A model generated the notes under the pieces. That model was not told the DNA's origin and made no database searches. It was given only the letters and a program-made list of their open reading frames with translations. Below are positions 52,452-60,845 of a DNA stretch of 64,000 nucleotides, piece after piece. Position 1 is the stretch's first letter. Each line of letters starts with the position of its first letter. The translations under genes were made by a program, and so were the position numbers. Origin of the DNA: Phycisphaerae bacterium (GTDB lineage: Bacteria; Planctomycetota; Phycisphaerae; UBA1845); NCBI GenBank assembly GCA_029260215.1, contig JAJDDQ010000046.1:1-64000 (forward strand), in the 5' to 3' direction.

Positions 52452-55400
52452 CTAATTGGCGACGATGTTCACCAAACGCCCCTTAACCACAATAATCTTC
52501 CGCACCGTCTTGCCGGACAATTCCTGCATAATGCGTTCATCGCCCAACGCAGCCTCTTCAATAGTCTTCTCATCCGCATCCGCGTGAACGAAAATGCGAG
52601 AATTCACCTTCCCGAGAATCTGCACCGCAATCTCGACTTCCTCATCCCGAGCAAGCGCCGGATCGAACTCAGGCCAAGGCTCATACGCCAGCGTCTCCGC
52701 ACGCCCCAATCGCGACCAAAGCTCCTCAGCCACATGCGGCGCGAACGGCGAAACCAAAAGCACAAACGGCTCCACAACCGCCCGAGGGCGACGATCACGC
52801 TTCATCATACCATTCACAAACTCGAACATAGCCGCAATGGCTGTGTTGTATTTCAATTGCTCCACATCACCAGTGATGGCCTTGATGGTCTTGTGCAACA
52901 ATCGCAACGTCACGTCGTCCGGTGTATCGTCGGTCAACGCGGGCGAAAGCTGATTCGTCTCCTCGTCAACCACCAGTCGCCAGATACGTTGCACGAGCTT
53001 GAACAGACCCGGCACGTCGCGCGTATTCCACGGCTTCGAAGACTCAATCGGCCCCATGTACATCTCATACAAACGAAATGTATCCGCCCCATACTCCTGA
53101 ATAATATCATCAGGATTGACCACATTCTTCAGGGCTTTGCTCATCTTGGCCACGAATTGCGTAGCAGGCTCACCGGTGGCCGATACGACATACTCCCCCT
53201 GCCCGCGCTGCTCGACTTTGTCATTGGGAATGATACGACCGCCCGGCTCGCGGAACGCAAACGACTGAATCATGCCCTGATTCACAAGTCGGCCGAACGG
53301 CTCGTTCGTCGAAACGTGGCCTAAGTCAAAAAGAACCTTGTGCCAAAAACGTGCGTAAAGCAGATGCAAAACCGCATGCTCCGCACCGCCGACATAAAGG
53401 TCTATCGGCATCCAGTACTTCTCAGCCTCTTCCGCACAGAATCGCTCGGTGTTACTCGGGTCGAGAAAACGCAGGTAATACCAGCACGAGCCAGCCCATT
53501 GCGGCATGGTGTTCAACTCGCGTTTGAACACCTTCCCGTCGCGCACAACCTCGCCCCATTCCTCAGCCCGACCGAGCGGCGGCTTGGGCAACGCAGCCCC
53601 ATCGTCCGTCGAAGGTGCAGGCCGATAGTCGTCCATTTCCGGAAGCTCGATCGGCAGCGACGCGGCTTCCTCGGGAATGATCGTACCGTCCTTCTCCGCA
53701 TGCAGAATCGGAAACGGCTCGCCCCAGTAACGCTGCCGGCTGAACAACCAGTCGCGCAGCTTGTAATTCACCGCCCCGCGACCCATGCCGGTGTCATCAA
53801 GCCAGTCAATAATCTTTGCCTTCGCGTCCGTCGTGGACAGGCCATTAAGGTCGCAAACGTCTTCCCCCAGTTCCGTCGGACCAACCGGCGACTGAATCGC
53901 GACACTCATCTCGCAGAACGGCTCCTCGAACAGGTGCGGGGCAGCCACATAGAGACGCACAATGTCATCGCGTGACACACTGTCATCAACACCGCCGTGT
54001 TCGAGAAAGCTCGTCGCGATCTCCGCCCGCTTCAAAGCATCGGCCGACCCATCCGACTTCCAACGCTCGATGCTCTGCGTCAATGCAGCCCGAGCCTTGT
54101 CCCGAACGTTGGACAACCCGCCCTTCGCCGTAACCGCGACATCGCCAGCCCATTCGACCGTCGGCGCGACAACCGTGCGAATTTCCAAATCAAACGCTTT
54201 CGCAAACGCGAAGTCGCGCGTGTCCGAACCGGGGACAGCCATGATCGCGCCCGTGCCATAGCCCATCAAAACGTAATCCGCCACCCAGATCGGAATACGC
54301 TCGCCATTGACCGGGTTGAATGCATACGCACCGGTGAACACGCCGGTTTTGGTCTTGGCGTCCGTCGTCCGATCCATATCCGATTTGTGCAGGGCGGACG
54401 CAACGTAGCCATCCACCGCCGATTTTTGATCGTGCGTAACTATGCGATCGACGATCGGATGCTCCGGCGCGACAACCATGTACGTCGCCCCGTACAACGT
54501 GTCAGGCCTCGTCGTGTAAATGCGCAGGACGTTGTCCTCAGGACGCTCGCCGAACCCGCCTCGACGCCCGAATCGCCACGCGTTGAAATCCGAAACCGCA
54601 GGCGCGTCAGGACCACCCGATGCGATCGGAAAATCGACCTCAGCCCCAGTGCTCCGCCCCACCCAGTTTCGCTGCATGAGCTTGATCGGCTCAGGCCAAT
54701 CGAGTTCGTCAAGATCACGAACGAGACGATCGGCATAGCGCGTAATACGCAGCATCCACTGCCGCAGCGGCCGGCGAAATACGGGATGATCGCCGCGATC
54801 GCTGCGCCCCTCGTTCGTGACCTCTTCATTGGCCAACACCGTACCCAGCGCCGGACACCAGTTCACCGGCACCTCGCCGATGTAAGCCAACCGCTCACTG
54901 TCGATCACGCGACGTCGATCGCCTTCGCTCAACGTCGCCCATGCAACACATCGCGATGCCTGCGCGTCAAACACGAGTGTCAACGCCTCCGAAACGCGCA
55001 ACGCCCCCGACTCAAGCTCCTCGATAAGGCTCGCTATGGGTCTCGATTTCTCCACCCGACGGTCGTACCAACTGTTGAACAGTTGCAGAAAAATCCATTG
55101 CGTAAACTTGTAGTATTCAGGCTCACAGGTCACCAGCTCGCGATCCCAGTCGTAACTGAAACCGAACATCTTGAGCTGTCGCCGCATGTTGGCAATGTTC
55201 TTTTTCGTTGTGTCAGCCGGATGCACACCGGTCTCGATCGCGTACTGCTCCGCCGGCAACCCGAACGCGTCGAATCCGATCGGATGCAGCACGTTGAACC
55301 CGCGCATACGCTTGAACCGCGAGAGAATATCCGTAGCGCAATAACCGACCGGGTGCCCGACATGAAGACCAGCCCCGCTCGGATAGGGAAACATATCCAG

Positions 55401-55550
55401 CACGTAGCACTTGGGCTTGGACGCATCGAACCCTTCATCACCCGGATTCAGCGTGCGAAACACGCCCTCCCGCGCCCACCGCTCCTGCCACGCAGGCTCG
55501 ATCCGACGATGATCGTACGCCCCCAATTTCGAGCGATCCATTTCCGACAT
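52452..55550 (-). CDS. leuS: Leucyl-tRNA synthetase
   Basis: A 1032-residue class I aminoacyl-tRNA synthetase that charges tRNA-Leu. The HIGH-type motif is GLHVGHPVGY (about 57-66) within the leucine-binding MFPYPSGAG region. The editing domain (CP1) lies at about 230-430 with TTRPDTLYGATYMVVAPEH (about 348-366). DLYVGGAEHAVLHLLYARFWHK (about 715-736) and the KMSKS loop as KMSKALKN (about 796-803) follow, then the anticodon-binding C terminus. The ~150 residues beyond the E. coli length appear as insertions in the editing region. It heads an operon with the CYTH and cytochrome genes. Confidence 0.97.
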   Translation of the reverse strand: MSEMDRSKLGAYDHRRIEPAWQERWAREGVFRTLNPGDEGFDASKPKCYVLDMFPYPSGAGLHVGHPVGYCATDILSRFKRMRGFNVLHPIGFDAFGLPAEQYAIETGVHPADTTKKNIANMRRQLKMFGFSYDWDRELVTCEPEYYKFTQWIFLQLFNSWYDRRVEKSRPIASLIEELESGALRVSEALTLVFDAQASRCVAWATLSEGDRRRVIDSERLAYIGEVPVNWCPALGTVLANEEVTNEGRSDRGDHPVFRRPLRQWMLRITRYADRLVRDLDELDWPEPIKLMQRNWVGRSTGAEVDFPIASGGPDAPAVSDFNAWRFGRRGGFGERPEDNVLRIYTTRPDTLYGATYMVVAPEHPIVDRIVTHDQKSAVDGYVASALHKSDMDRTTDAKTKTGVFTGAYAFNPVNGERIPIWVADYVLMGYGTGAIMAVPGSDTRDFAFAKAFDLEIRTVVAPTVEWAGDVAVTAKGGLSNVRDKARAALTQSIERWKSDGSADALKRAEIATSFLEHGGVDDSVSRDDIVRLYVAAPHLFEEPFCEMSVAIQSPVGPTELGEDVCDLNGLSTTDAKAKIIDWLDDTGMGRGAVNYKLRDWLFSRQRYWGEPFPILHAEKDGTIIPEEAASLPIELPEMDDYRPAPSTDDGAALPKPPLGRAEEWGEVVRDGKVFKRELNTMPQWAGSCWYYLRFLDPSNTERFCAEEAEKYWMPIDLYVGGAEHAVLHLLYARFWHKVLFDLGHVSTNEPFGRLVNQGMIQSFAFREPGGRIIPNDKVEQRGQGEYVVSATGEPATQFVAKMSKALKNVVNPDDIIQEYGADTFRLYEMYMGPIESSKPWNTRDVPGLFKLVQRIWRLVVDEETNQLSPALTDDTPDDVTLRLLHKTIKAITGDVEQLKYNTAIAAMFEFVNGMMKRDRRPRAVVEPFVLLVSPFAPHVAEELWSRLGRAETLAYEPWPEFDPALARDEEVEIAVQILGKVNSRIFVHADADEKTIEEAALGDERIMQELSGKTVRKIIVVKGRLVNIVAN

Positions 55551-55570
55551 AACTATCGCTCCATCAAGCG

Positions 55571-55620
55571 TCGTTCAACACAAAGAGACGAACAGAGCCG
55601 CGACCGTAAGGGAGCGGTTT
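55571..55620 (-). repeat. 50-bp repeat, copy 2
   Basis: The reverse complement aligns without gaps to 44701-44750 (about 42 of 50). It ends 20 bases before the leuS ATG and points towards it, as copy 1 points towards the ABC operon. Confidence 0.7.
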
Positions 55621-55689
55621 GCAAAAGAACACGATCCCAGGAAACCCGCGCCATCACCACCAAACCGATCCGTTTCTTCTGTTTGAATC

Positions 55690-55832
55690 AAGTGTTTTGT
55701 CAAGCCCAAAACAATGAGCGGGTGCCCCACCTCTTCAGAGGTGGGGGAGTCGAATAGTCCCTCGGATTCGACTTCCCCACGGCTAAAGCCGTGCGGCACC
55801 CAACTCATCAATTGAGTTGTGACGAAGCACTA
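55690..55832 (+). mobile_element. Miniature inverted-repeat element, family 1 (143 bp)
   Basis: A full-length copy with ends AAGTGTTTTGTCA and TGACGAAGCACTA and both inner palindromes (CCCCACCTCTTCAGAGGTGG; CCCCACGGCTAAAGCCGTG). It has the same orientation as the copies at 831 and 35332. It lies between leuS and the HEAT-repeat gene; no gene occupies 55551-55924. Confidence 0.87.
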
Positions 55833-55924
55833 TGTGCTCAAGACAAAGGCAAGGAACGTGCTTCCACGGCCCGCACCCGACAACCGAATAAGGCCTTGCG
55901 CGCCGACACGTCCAACCAGCGGAT

Positions 55925-58141
55925 TCAACCCTGTTCGTACTTCAACAGCACCTGATGAGCTTTTTCCGGCGAGAGATCGAGCGCGCCGACAGCGATACTA
56001 GCCGCCGTCCGCAATTGAAGGTTCGGTTCGTCCAACGTGGCAGACAGCAACGCAGTCACCAGCGGCCGATCCAGTTGGTTTCCGTATCTCTTGGCTGAAA
56101 CCGCCAAACGCGCGAACGCCGGCAACCGGACAGACTCCGACTCATTGCCGTCAACAGCCGTACGCGCCAGAGCGATCTGAGCCGTCGCCGAGGTCAGAAG
56201 CGACAGCGGCTTCATCGAAGCAATACGCAACGTCTCGTCGGCCCCGTCGAGCACGGTAATCAAAGCGGTCGCCGCATCGTCGGGATTGAAAACAGACCGC
56301 CCATCCGTTGCGATCAGATTCAAGACACCGGCGGCCTCCATCGCCAACGCACTCGCCCGATCCGGCGACAGCGGCGTCCGACCGATACGCGCTTCCACGC
56401 GATCAAGCTCTACCATCAGTTCATCGCGCTGCGCGCCGCGGTCAACCGATCCTACCGCGACATCGCCACCCACGAGAGTCTCCACGATGACGCGACCCGC
56501 CGGCTGAACCACGAGAATAATGGGCGTGCCAGCCAGCTCGTATCGCTCGCGAACGGAGGCGATCGCCGCCCCCGGCTCCATCAGGTCCGCCGACATGAAA
56601 ATGGCCGTCAGCCACGGAAACTCCTTGCCGGCCCGTTCGATACCAGCCAGCATGTTCGCTTCACCGATCACATTCGTATTCGCCCCGCGCAGCGCATCGA
56701 CCGTCAGATTGCGTTCCCGCTCATCTGCGTCCACAACCAGAATGTTGCGCCGCCCAGTCTGCAAAAGCGCGTTAGACAAAACTGGAATCACCAGTTCGGA
56801 CCCACTGAATCCGCTGCGCGGCAACGACTCTCCCAACGCCAGCGCAGCGCGAATCCGCACCACCAGATCGGAAAAACGAAGCGCCCGAACCAGCGGCTGC
56901 TTGAATCCCTCAGCCCCAATCAGCGACGAAGCACCACCGACGCGACGCAAACCCGCAATCGCGCCAAGCGTGACAGCCGCGTCACCGTCACCGGTCGCAC
57001 GCCCCAACGCCATATGCGCATATCGAGCACCGGCGGCACTGGTAAAATAAATGGCTCTGGGAAAATCAGCCGACTTCGTTGGATCGGTCAACATGCCCCG
57101 CTCAGTCGTGTCGCCGCTTTCGACATCCAGGCCCAGACGAGCCTCACGCCGAATGTTCGCCGCCAACCACAACGCGACCGCGTCACCCATCGACGAATCG
57201 ATCCCCAGCGATCGCACGCAACAACGCATCGCCATCACGGAACCGTATATCTCGCGTGGAACAGCCACAGCCTCAAGAAACTGCTTGTCAGCGTCCCAGT
57301 ACCAAACATTCGCATTGGGAACACGATCGTCCGCCCGAGCAGAACCGCGCTCGTCGTAAAACTGCTCCGCCAATAAAACAAAACCAACCGCAGCCGACGC
57401 AAGTGGCGACATGCCGCCACGATCCCGAATACGCTCGATCACCGTCATGGCAACCGCACGACTGTCGGGGGCCACACCCTCGTCAGCGGCCAACGCGTTC
57501 AAGTATGGCACCGCGTGAGGATAGCCAAGCTCCCCGAGCGCGAAGATGATCGTCTGACAAATGTTCTCGTCATCAACCGCCATCGCCTCGACCAAGGGAT
57601 TCACCGCCTCTTTCCCAATCTGCGGCAACGCCCGAATCACCCTCGGCCAAAGAGCCTTGCTCGCCGGATCCTGCAAGGTTTGAAGCATCCACGGAATCGC
57701 GTATTCACCGGAGTCACGCAGCCGGACGATGGCATTGTGCTCGGTCTGAGGATCACCGCCGAGCTTGGCGATGTTCGCGCGGATGCGCTCGATATCCTGT
57801 CGCTGAAGGTGCTCACCTTCGTTGATCTTCTGAATCACACGCCCCGCAACCTCAGACAACTCCGCATGCCCAACCAGAATCCGCAGCGTGTCCATGCTCC
57901 CCGAATGCGACTCCGACAGTTGGAGCAACAACACGGGATCGAGGTCCGGATGGTCGAGCAACTGCTGCGCATACGTGTCCGCCATCTGGAATCGGCCCAG
58001 AACGCTGTAGTGAAGAAAGTCGGCGAACAGGGTATCGACCGTGGCGCTATCACCGTCATGAGCGTCCTGAGACAGCACAGGCGACGCGACAATCAGCCCC
58101 GCCCCACCCGCCAAACCGAGCAACATCAGCCATCGTTTCAT
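55925..58141 (-). CDS. Exported HEAT-repeat protein with an embedded receiver-like domain
   Basis: A 738-residue protein with a signal peptide (about 1-25, MKRWLMLLGLAGGAGLIVASPVLSQ). HEAT-like helical repeats run over most of its length, such as PWMLQTLQDPASKALWPRVIRALPQIGKEAVNPLVEAM and LVRALRFSDLVVRIRAALALGESL. Residues about 465-575 fold instead like a response-regulator receiver: RNILVVDADERERN, an AIFMSADLME strand in the position of the phospho-acceptor, and GTPIILVVQ. A normal receiver is cytosolic, whereas this protein appears exported, so phosphorylation by a histidine kinase is unlikely. The ATG at 58141 was chosen for the signal peptide. Function unknown. Confidence 0.8.
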   Translation of the reverse strand: MKRWLMLLGLAGGAGLIVASPVLSQDAHDGDSATVDTLFADFLHYSVLGRFQMADTYAQQLLDHPDLDPVLLLQLSESHSGSMDTLRILVGHAELSEVAGRVIQKINEGEHLQRQDIERIRANIAKLGGDPQTEHNAIVRLRDSGEYAIPWMLQTLQDPASKALWPRVIRALPQIGKEAVNPLVEAMAVDDENICQTIIFALGELGYPHAVPYLNALAADEGVAPDSRAVAMTVIERIRDRGGMSPLASAAVGFVLLAEQFYDERGSARADDRVPNANVWYWDADKQFLEAVAVPREIYGSVMAMRCCVRSLGIDSSMGDAVALWLAANIRREARLGLDVESGDTTERGMLTDPTKSADFPRAIYFTSAAGARYAHMALGRATGDGDAAVTLGAIAGLRRVGGASSLIGAEGFKQPLVRALRFSDLVVRIRAALALGESLPRSGFSGSELVIPVLSNALLQTGRRNILVVDADERERNLTVDALRGANTNVIGEANMLAGIERAGKEFPWLTAIFMSADLMEPGAAIASVRERYELAGTPIILVVQPAGRVIVETLVGGDVAVGSVDRGAQRDELMVELDRVEARIGRTPLSPDRASALAMEAAGVLNLIATDGRSVFNPDDAATALITVLDGADETLRIASMKPLSLLTSATAQIALARTAVDGNESESVRLPAFARLAVSAKRYGNQLDRPLVTALLSATLDEPNLQLRTAASIAVGALDLSPEKAHQVLLKYEQG

Positions 58142-58246
58142 GATTGTTCCCGTTCTCAAGCCGCAACCGTCCATTGCATGACCAATACCAAACATTCGCC
58201 AAACTTGGCCCAGCTTCAAGACCAGGCAAACCCGGCGATACGACCT

Positions 58247-58408
58247 CTAGAGATTGCGCAGAATCGCCAGCGATCCCGCCGCCGTGATGCCGAGGAACAC
58301 GGTATTGGCGATATCGAGCAGCGGAATGGGCACACACCCGCCGAACTGCAAGAGCGTGGCGCTGGACAAAAACATCATCATTGATGGAACGATTCGCACG
58401 CGTTTCAT
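58247..58408 (-). CDS. Short lipoprotein-like or membrane peptide (53 residues)
   Basis: A minus-strand gene of 54 codons with start at 58408, stop TAG at 58247 and GGAGC eight bases upstream of the ATG. The peptide MKRVRIVPSMMMFLSSATLL has a basic start and hydrophobic core. A possible lipobox-like QFGGC (about 21-25) is followed by VPIPLLDIANTVFLGITAA. It ends 106 bases upstream of the HEAT-repeat gene on the same strand and may share its transcript. Planctomycete genomes contain many such short peptides with a GGC motif; its function is unknown. Confidence 0.6.
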   Translation of the reverse strand: MKRVRIVPSMMMFLSSATLLQFGGCVPIPLLDIANTVFLGITAAGSLAILRNL

Positions 58409-58579
58409 GAGCTTGCTCCGTGGCTATTGAAATCCCAGCGAAAGTCTACGGGCTAGCCGTGTCACGTCAATAATGCAGCCCGCAACCTGCGAGCGTCCAC
58501 CGCTGGATGGGCTTGCCCGCGTTGGTCGCGCGTGCAAGTATGCTGGAGCACGATGCGGCTTCCGAGCGCACAATCATGT

Positions 58580-60469
58580 TCAGGACGGAACTTCGCCCTT
58601 CTTGGCGTCAAACGGAATTCGAAGATCATAAATGTTTTCGGTTAGCTTGCTTTCCACGCGGTAGCCGCATTTGTGAAAGATGCGCAACATTCCGGTATTC
58701 GCGGCCAAGACACTGGCGGTGAAACCCGAGATGCCGTGTCGTCGGGAGGTTTCCACCAACGCCGTCATCAGCACGGTTCCGATCCCTTTTCCTTGCCAGT
58801 CGTCACGAACGAGGAACGAAGCTTCCGCGAAATTGGTGCGCGGGTTCTTGTTGTAATGCGCGATGGCAATCAACCGAGCATCTTCGTCCTTTCCGGTCAG
58901 GATGACGAGTGCCATATCGGCATCGTAATCAACCTTGAGAAAATCCTGGAGTTTTTCATGCTCCATGGATGTGATCATCCGGAAAAAACGTGAATGCACG
59001 GAGTCCGGTGAGAGCTTGTAAAACATCTCGCGCACCAGGGATTCATCGGTCAGTTTAAGCGGACGCAGAAACACAAGTTCCCCGTCCCGGAGTTCGAGGG
59101 TCTGCTCCAGTTCTTCGGGATAGGTGGGTGTCGAAAACGGTAGCTCCATCTGATCGTGATAGACCAGCCGGTGTGCTTTGGCTTCGGCGAGCAGCCATGG
59201 ACGAAATTTGGGATGGGCGATTTGTATCAGCGCCACGGCACGCTCACGAATGCTTTTCCCATGGAGAAAAGCCATACCGTACTCGGTCACCACATAATGC
59301 ACATCACCCCGACTGGTCACGACGCCGGCGCCTTTCTTGAGAAAGGGAACGATGCGGGAATAAGTTCCATCGGTGGCTGTTGAAGGCAAAGCGATGATCG
59401 GCTTGCCGCCGCGAGAGCGGGCCGTTCCGCGCATGAAATCGACCTGCCCGCCGATGCCGCTGTAAAAGGTTGTTCCGAGCGAGTCGGCACAAACCTGTCC
59501 CGTCAGGTCGACCTCGAGCGCCGCGTTGATGGAAACCATTTTGTCGTTCTGGGCAATGACAAAAGGATCGTTCACATACTCGGTCGGGTGGAACTCGACG
59601 AACGGGTTGTTGTCGATGAAATCGTAGAGCTTGCGTGAGCCCATGACGAAGCTGGCCACGATCTTGCCTCGGTGGATGGATTTTTGTGCGTTGGTGATCA
59701 CTCCCTCTTCGACCAGTCGTATCACCCCGTCACTGAACATCTCCGTGTGAATGCCAAGATTCTTGAATCCATCGAGGAAGGTGAGGACGGCATTGGGAAT
59801 GCTGCCAATGCCGAGTTGGAGCGTAGCTCCGTCCTCGACGAGATTGGCCACATGTTGGGCGATTTTCCGGGACGTTTCACCAGGCTCGTGTGCGGTCAAT
59901 TCCAGAATCGGCCGATTCGTAGACACCAGGTTGTTGATGTCCCGCACATGAATGAAGCAATCACCTAACGCACGGGGCATCTGCTCGTTGACTTCCGCAA
60001 TAACCGTCCGCGCACAACTGGAAGCCGCCTTGACGATGTCCGTGGCTACGCCGTAACTGCAATAGCCATGCTGGTCGGGCGGGCTCACCTGAATGAGGGC
60101 AACGTCGATCACCGTCCGCTTGGAATGAAACAAGGATGGTAATTCTGACAGGAAAATCGGCGTGTAGTCCGCACGCCCCTCGGCCACAGCCTGCCGTACG
60201 TTGCGCCCAATAAAATACGCATTGTGTCGGAATTGGTGCCCGAATCTCGGTTCAACGTAGGGAGCCACGCCGAGAGTCAACAGGTGGACGATTTCAGTAT
60301 CGCTCAAATCCGTTCGCGTGGAGAGCGCCTCAACCAGCGTTTGAGGCTCCCCCGCTCCCGATCCGACAAATACTCGCTGACCATGCTTAACGACGGAGAC
60401 TGCTTCTTCTGGTATCCGCATCTTTTCGCGATAGCGTTCTTGCCATGGGGTCTGGCTCGTGTTGGCCAT
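58580..60469 (-). CDS. Acetyl-CoA hydrolase/CoA-transferase fused to GNAT acetyltransferase
   Basis: A 629-residue two-domain protein. The CoA-transferase part (about 1-440) shows the acetyl-CoA hydrolase/4-hydroxybutyrate CoA-transferase signatures: GSGAGEPQTLVEAL (about 38-51), VSPPDQHGYCSYGVA (about 131-145), LGIGSIPNAVL, TFYSGIGGQVDFMRGTARSRGG (about 336-357) and VTEYGMAFLHGKS. The C-terminal GNAT domain (about 455-629) contains acetyl-CoA-binding VRDDWQGKGIGTVLM (about 563-577). Such fusions occur in other bacteria; they may couple acyl-CoA levels to protein or metabolite acetylation, which is inference. The ATG at 60469 has AGGAG ten bases upstream. It is divergent from the polysaccharide-export gene. 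Confidence 0.9.
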   Translation of the reverse strand: MANTSQTPWQERYREKMRIPEEAVSVVKHGQRVFVGSGAGEPQTLVEALSTRTDLSDTEIVHLLTLGVAPYVEPRFGHQFRHNAYFIGRNVRQAVAEGRADYTPIFLSELPSLFHSKRTVIDVALIQVSPPDQHGYCSYGVATDIVKAASSCARTVIAEVNEQMPRALGDCFIHVRDINNLVSTNRPILELTAHEPGETSRKIAQHVANLVEDGATLQLGIGSIPNAVLTFLDGFKNLGIHTEMFSDGVIRLVEEGVITNAQKSIHRGKIVASFVMGSRKLYDFIDNNPFVEFHPTEYVNDPFVIAQNDKMVSINAALEVDLTGQVCADSLGTTFYSGIGGQVDFMRGTARSRGGKPIIALPSTATDGTYSRIVPFLKKGAGVVTSRGDVHYVVTEYGMAFLHGKSIRERAVALIQIAHPKFRPWLLAEAKAHRLVYHDQMELPFSTPTYPEELEQTLELRDGELVFLRPLKLTDESLVREMFYKLSPDSVHSRFFRMITSMEHEKLQDFLKVDYDADMALVILTGKDEDARLIAIAHYNKNPRTNFAEASFLVRDDWQGKGIGTVLMTALVETSRRHGISGFTASVLAANTGMLRIFHKCGYRVESKLTENIYDLRIPFDAKKGEVPS

Positions 60470-60845
60470 GAGATCAACTCCTGACTGCTCTCCTTGGCGC
60501 ACCTGTGATTCCTGGAAATGTCATCCAAGCGAAAGCTGGCGTGTCGAGCAGCGGGCTATCGTACCAACGCGGGGCCGACAGCGACAGGCTTTCGAGGAAA
60601 CTGAGGTGTCCAGCTACGTGCGTCAGACGCTGCGATTGAAGGGGCTTTGGCACGCGTAAACCTTGACAGCCGGAGACTTTGCACGTACCCATCCGAACGA
60701 TTGCGGGATGGTGTTCGTAGGAATTTGTGGCGGCGTAGTTCTTCAATCAACGGGCGTGCAATTGCCGATAACAAAATGAATGTACGGATGCGCACGGACG
60801 TGGTATGGACTCAACTGCCGCCTAGGTTATAACCAGTTGAAAAAC
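60470..60845. other. Divergent promoter region of the exosortase locus
   Basis: There are no supported genes. A TTGACA at 60663-60668 with TACCCA 17 bases later (60686-60691) could be the promoter of the polysaccharide-export gene, giving a leader of about 150 bases; the -10 match is poor. The SLBB frame is open for 22 codons before its ATG pair at 60846/60849. Confidence 0.35.
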
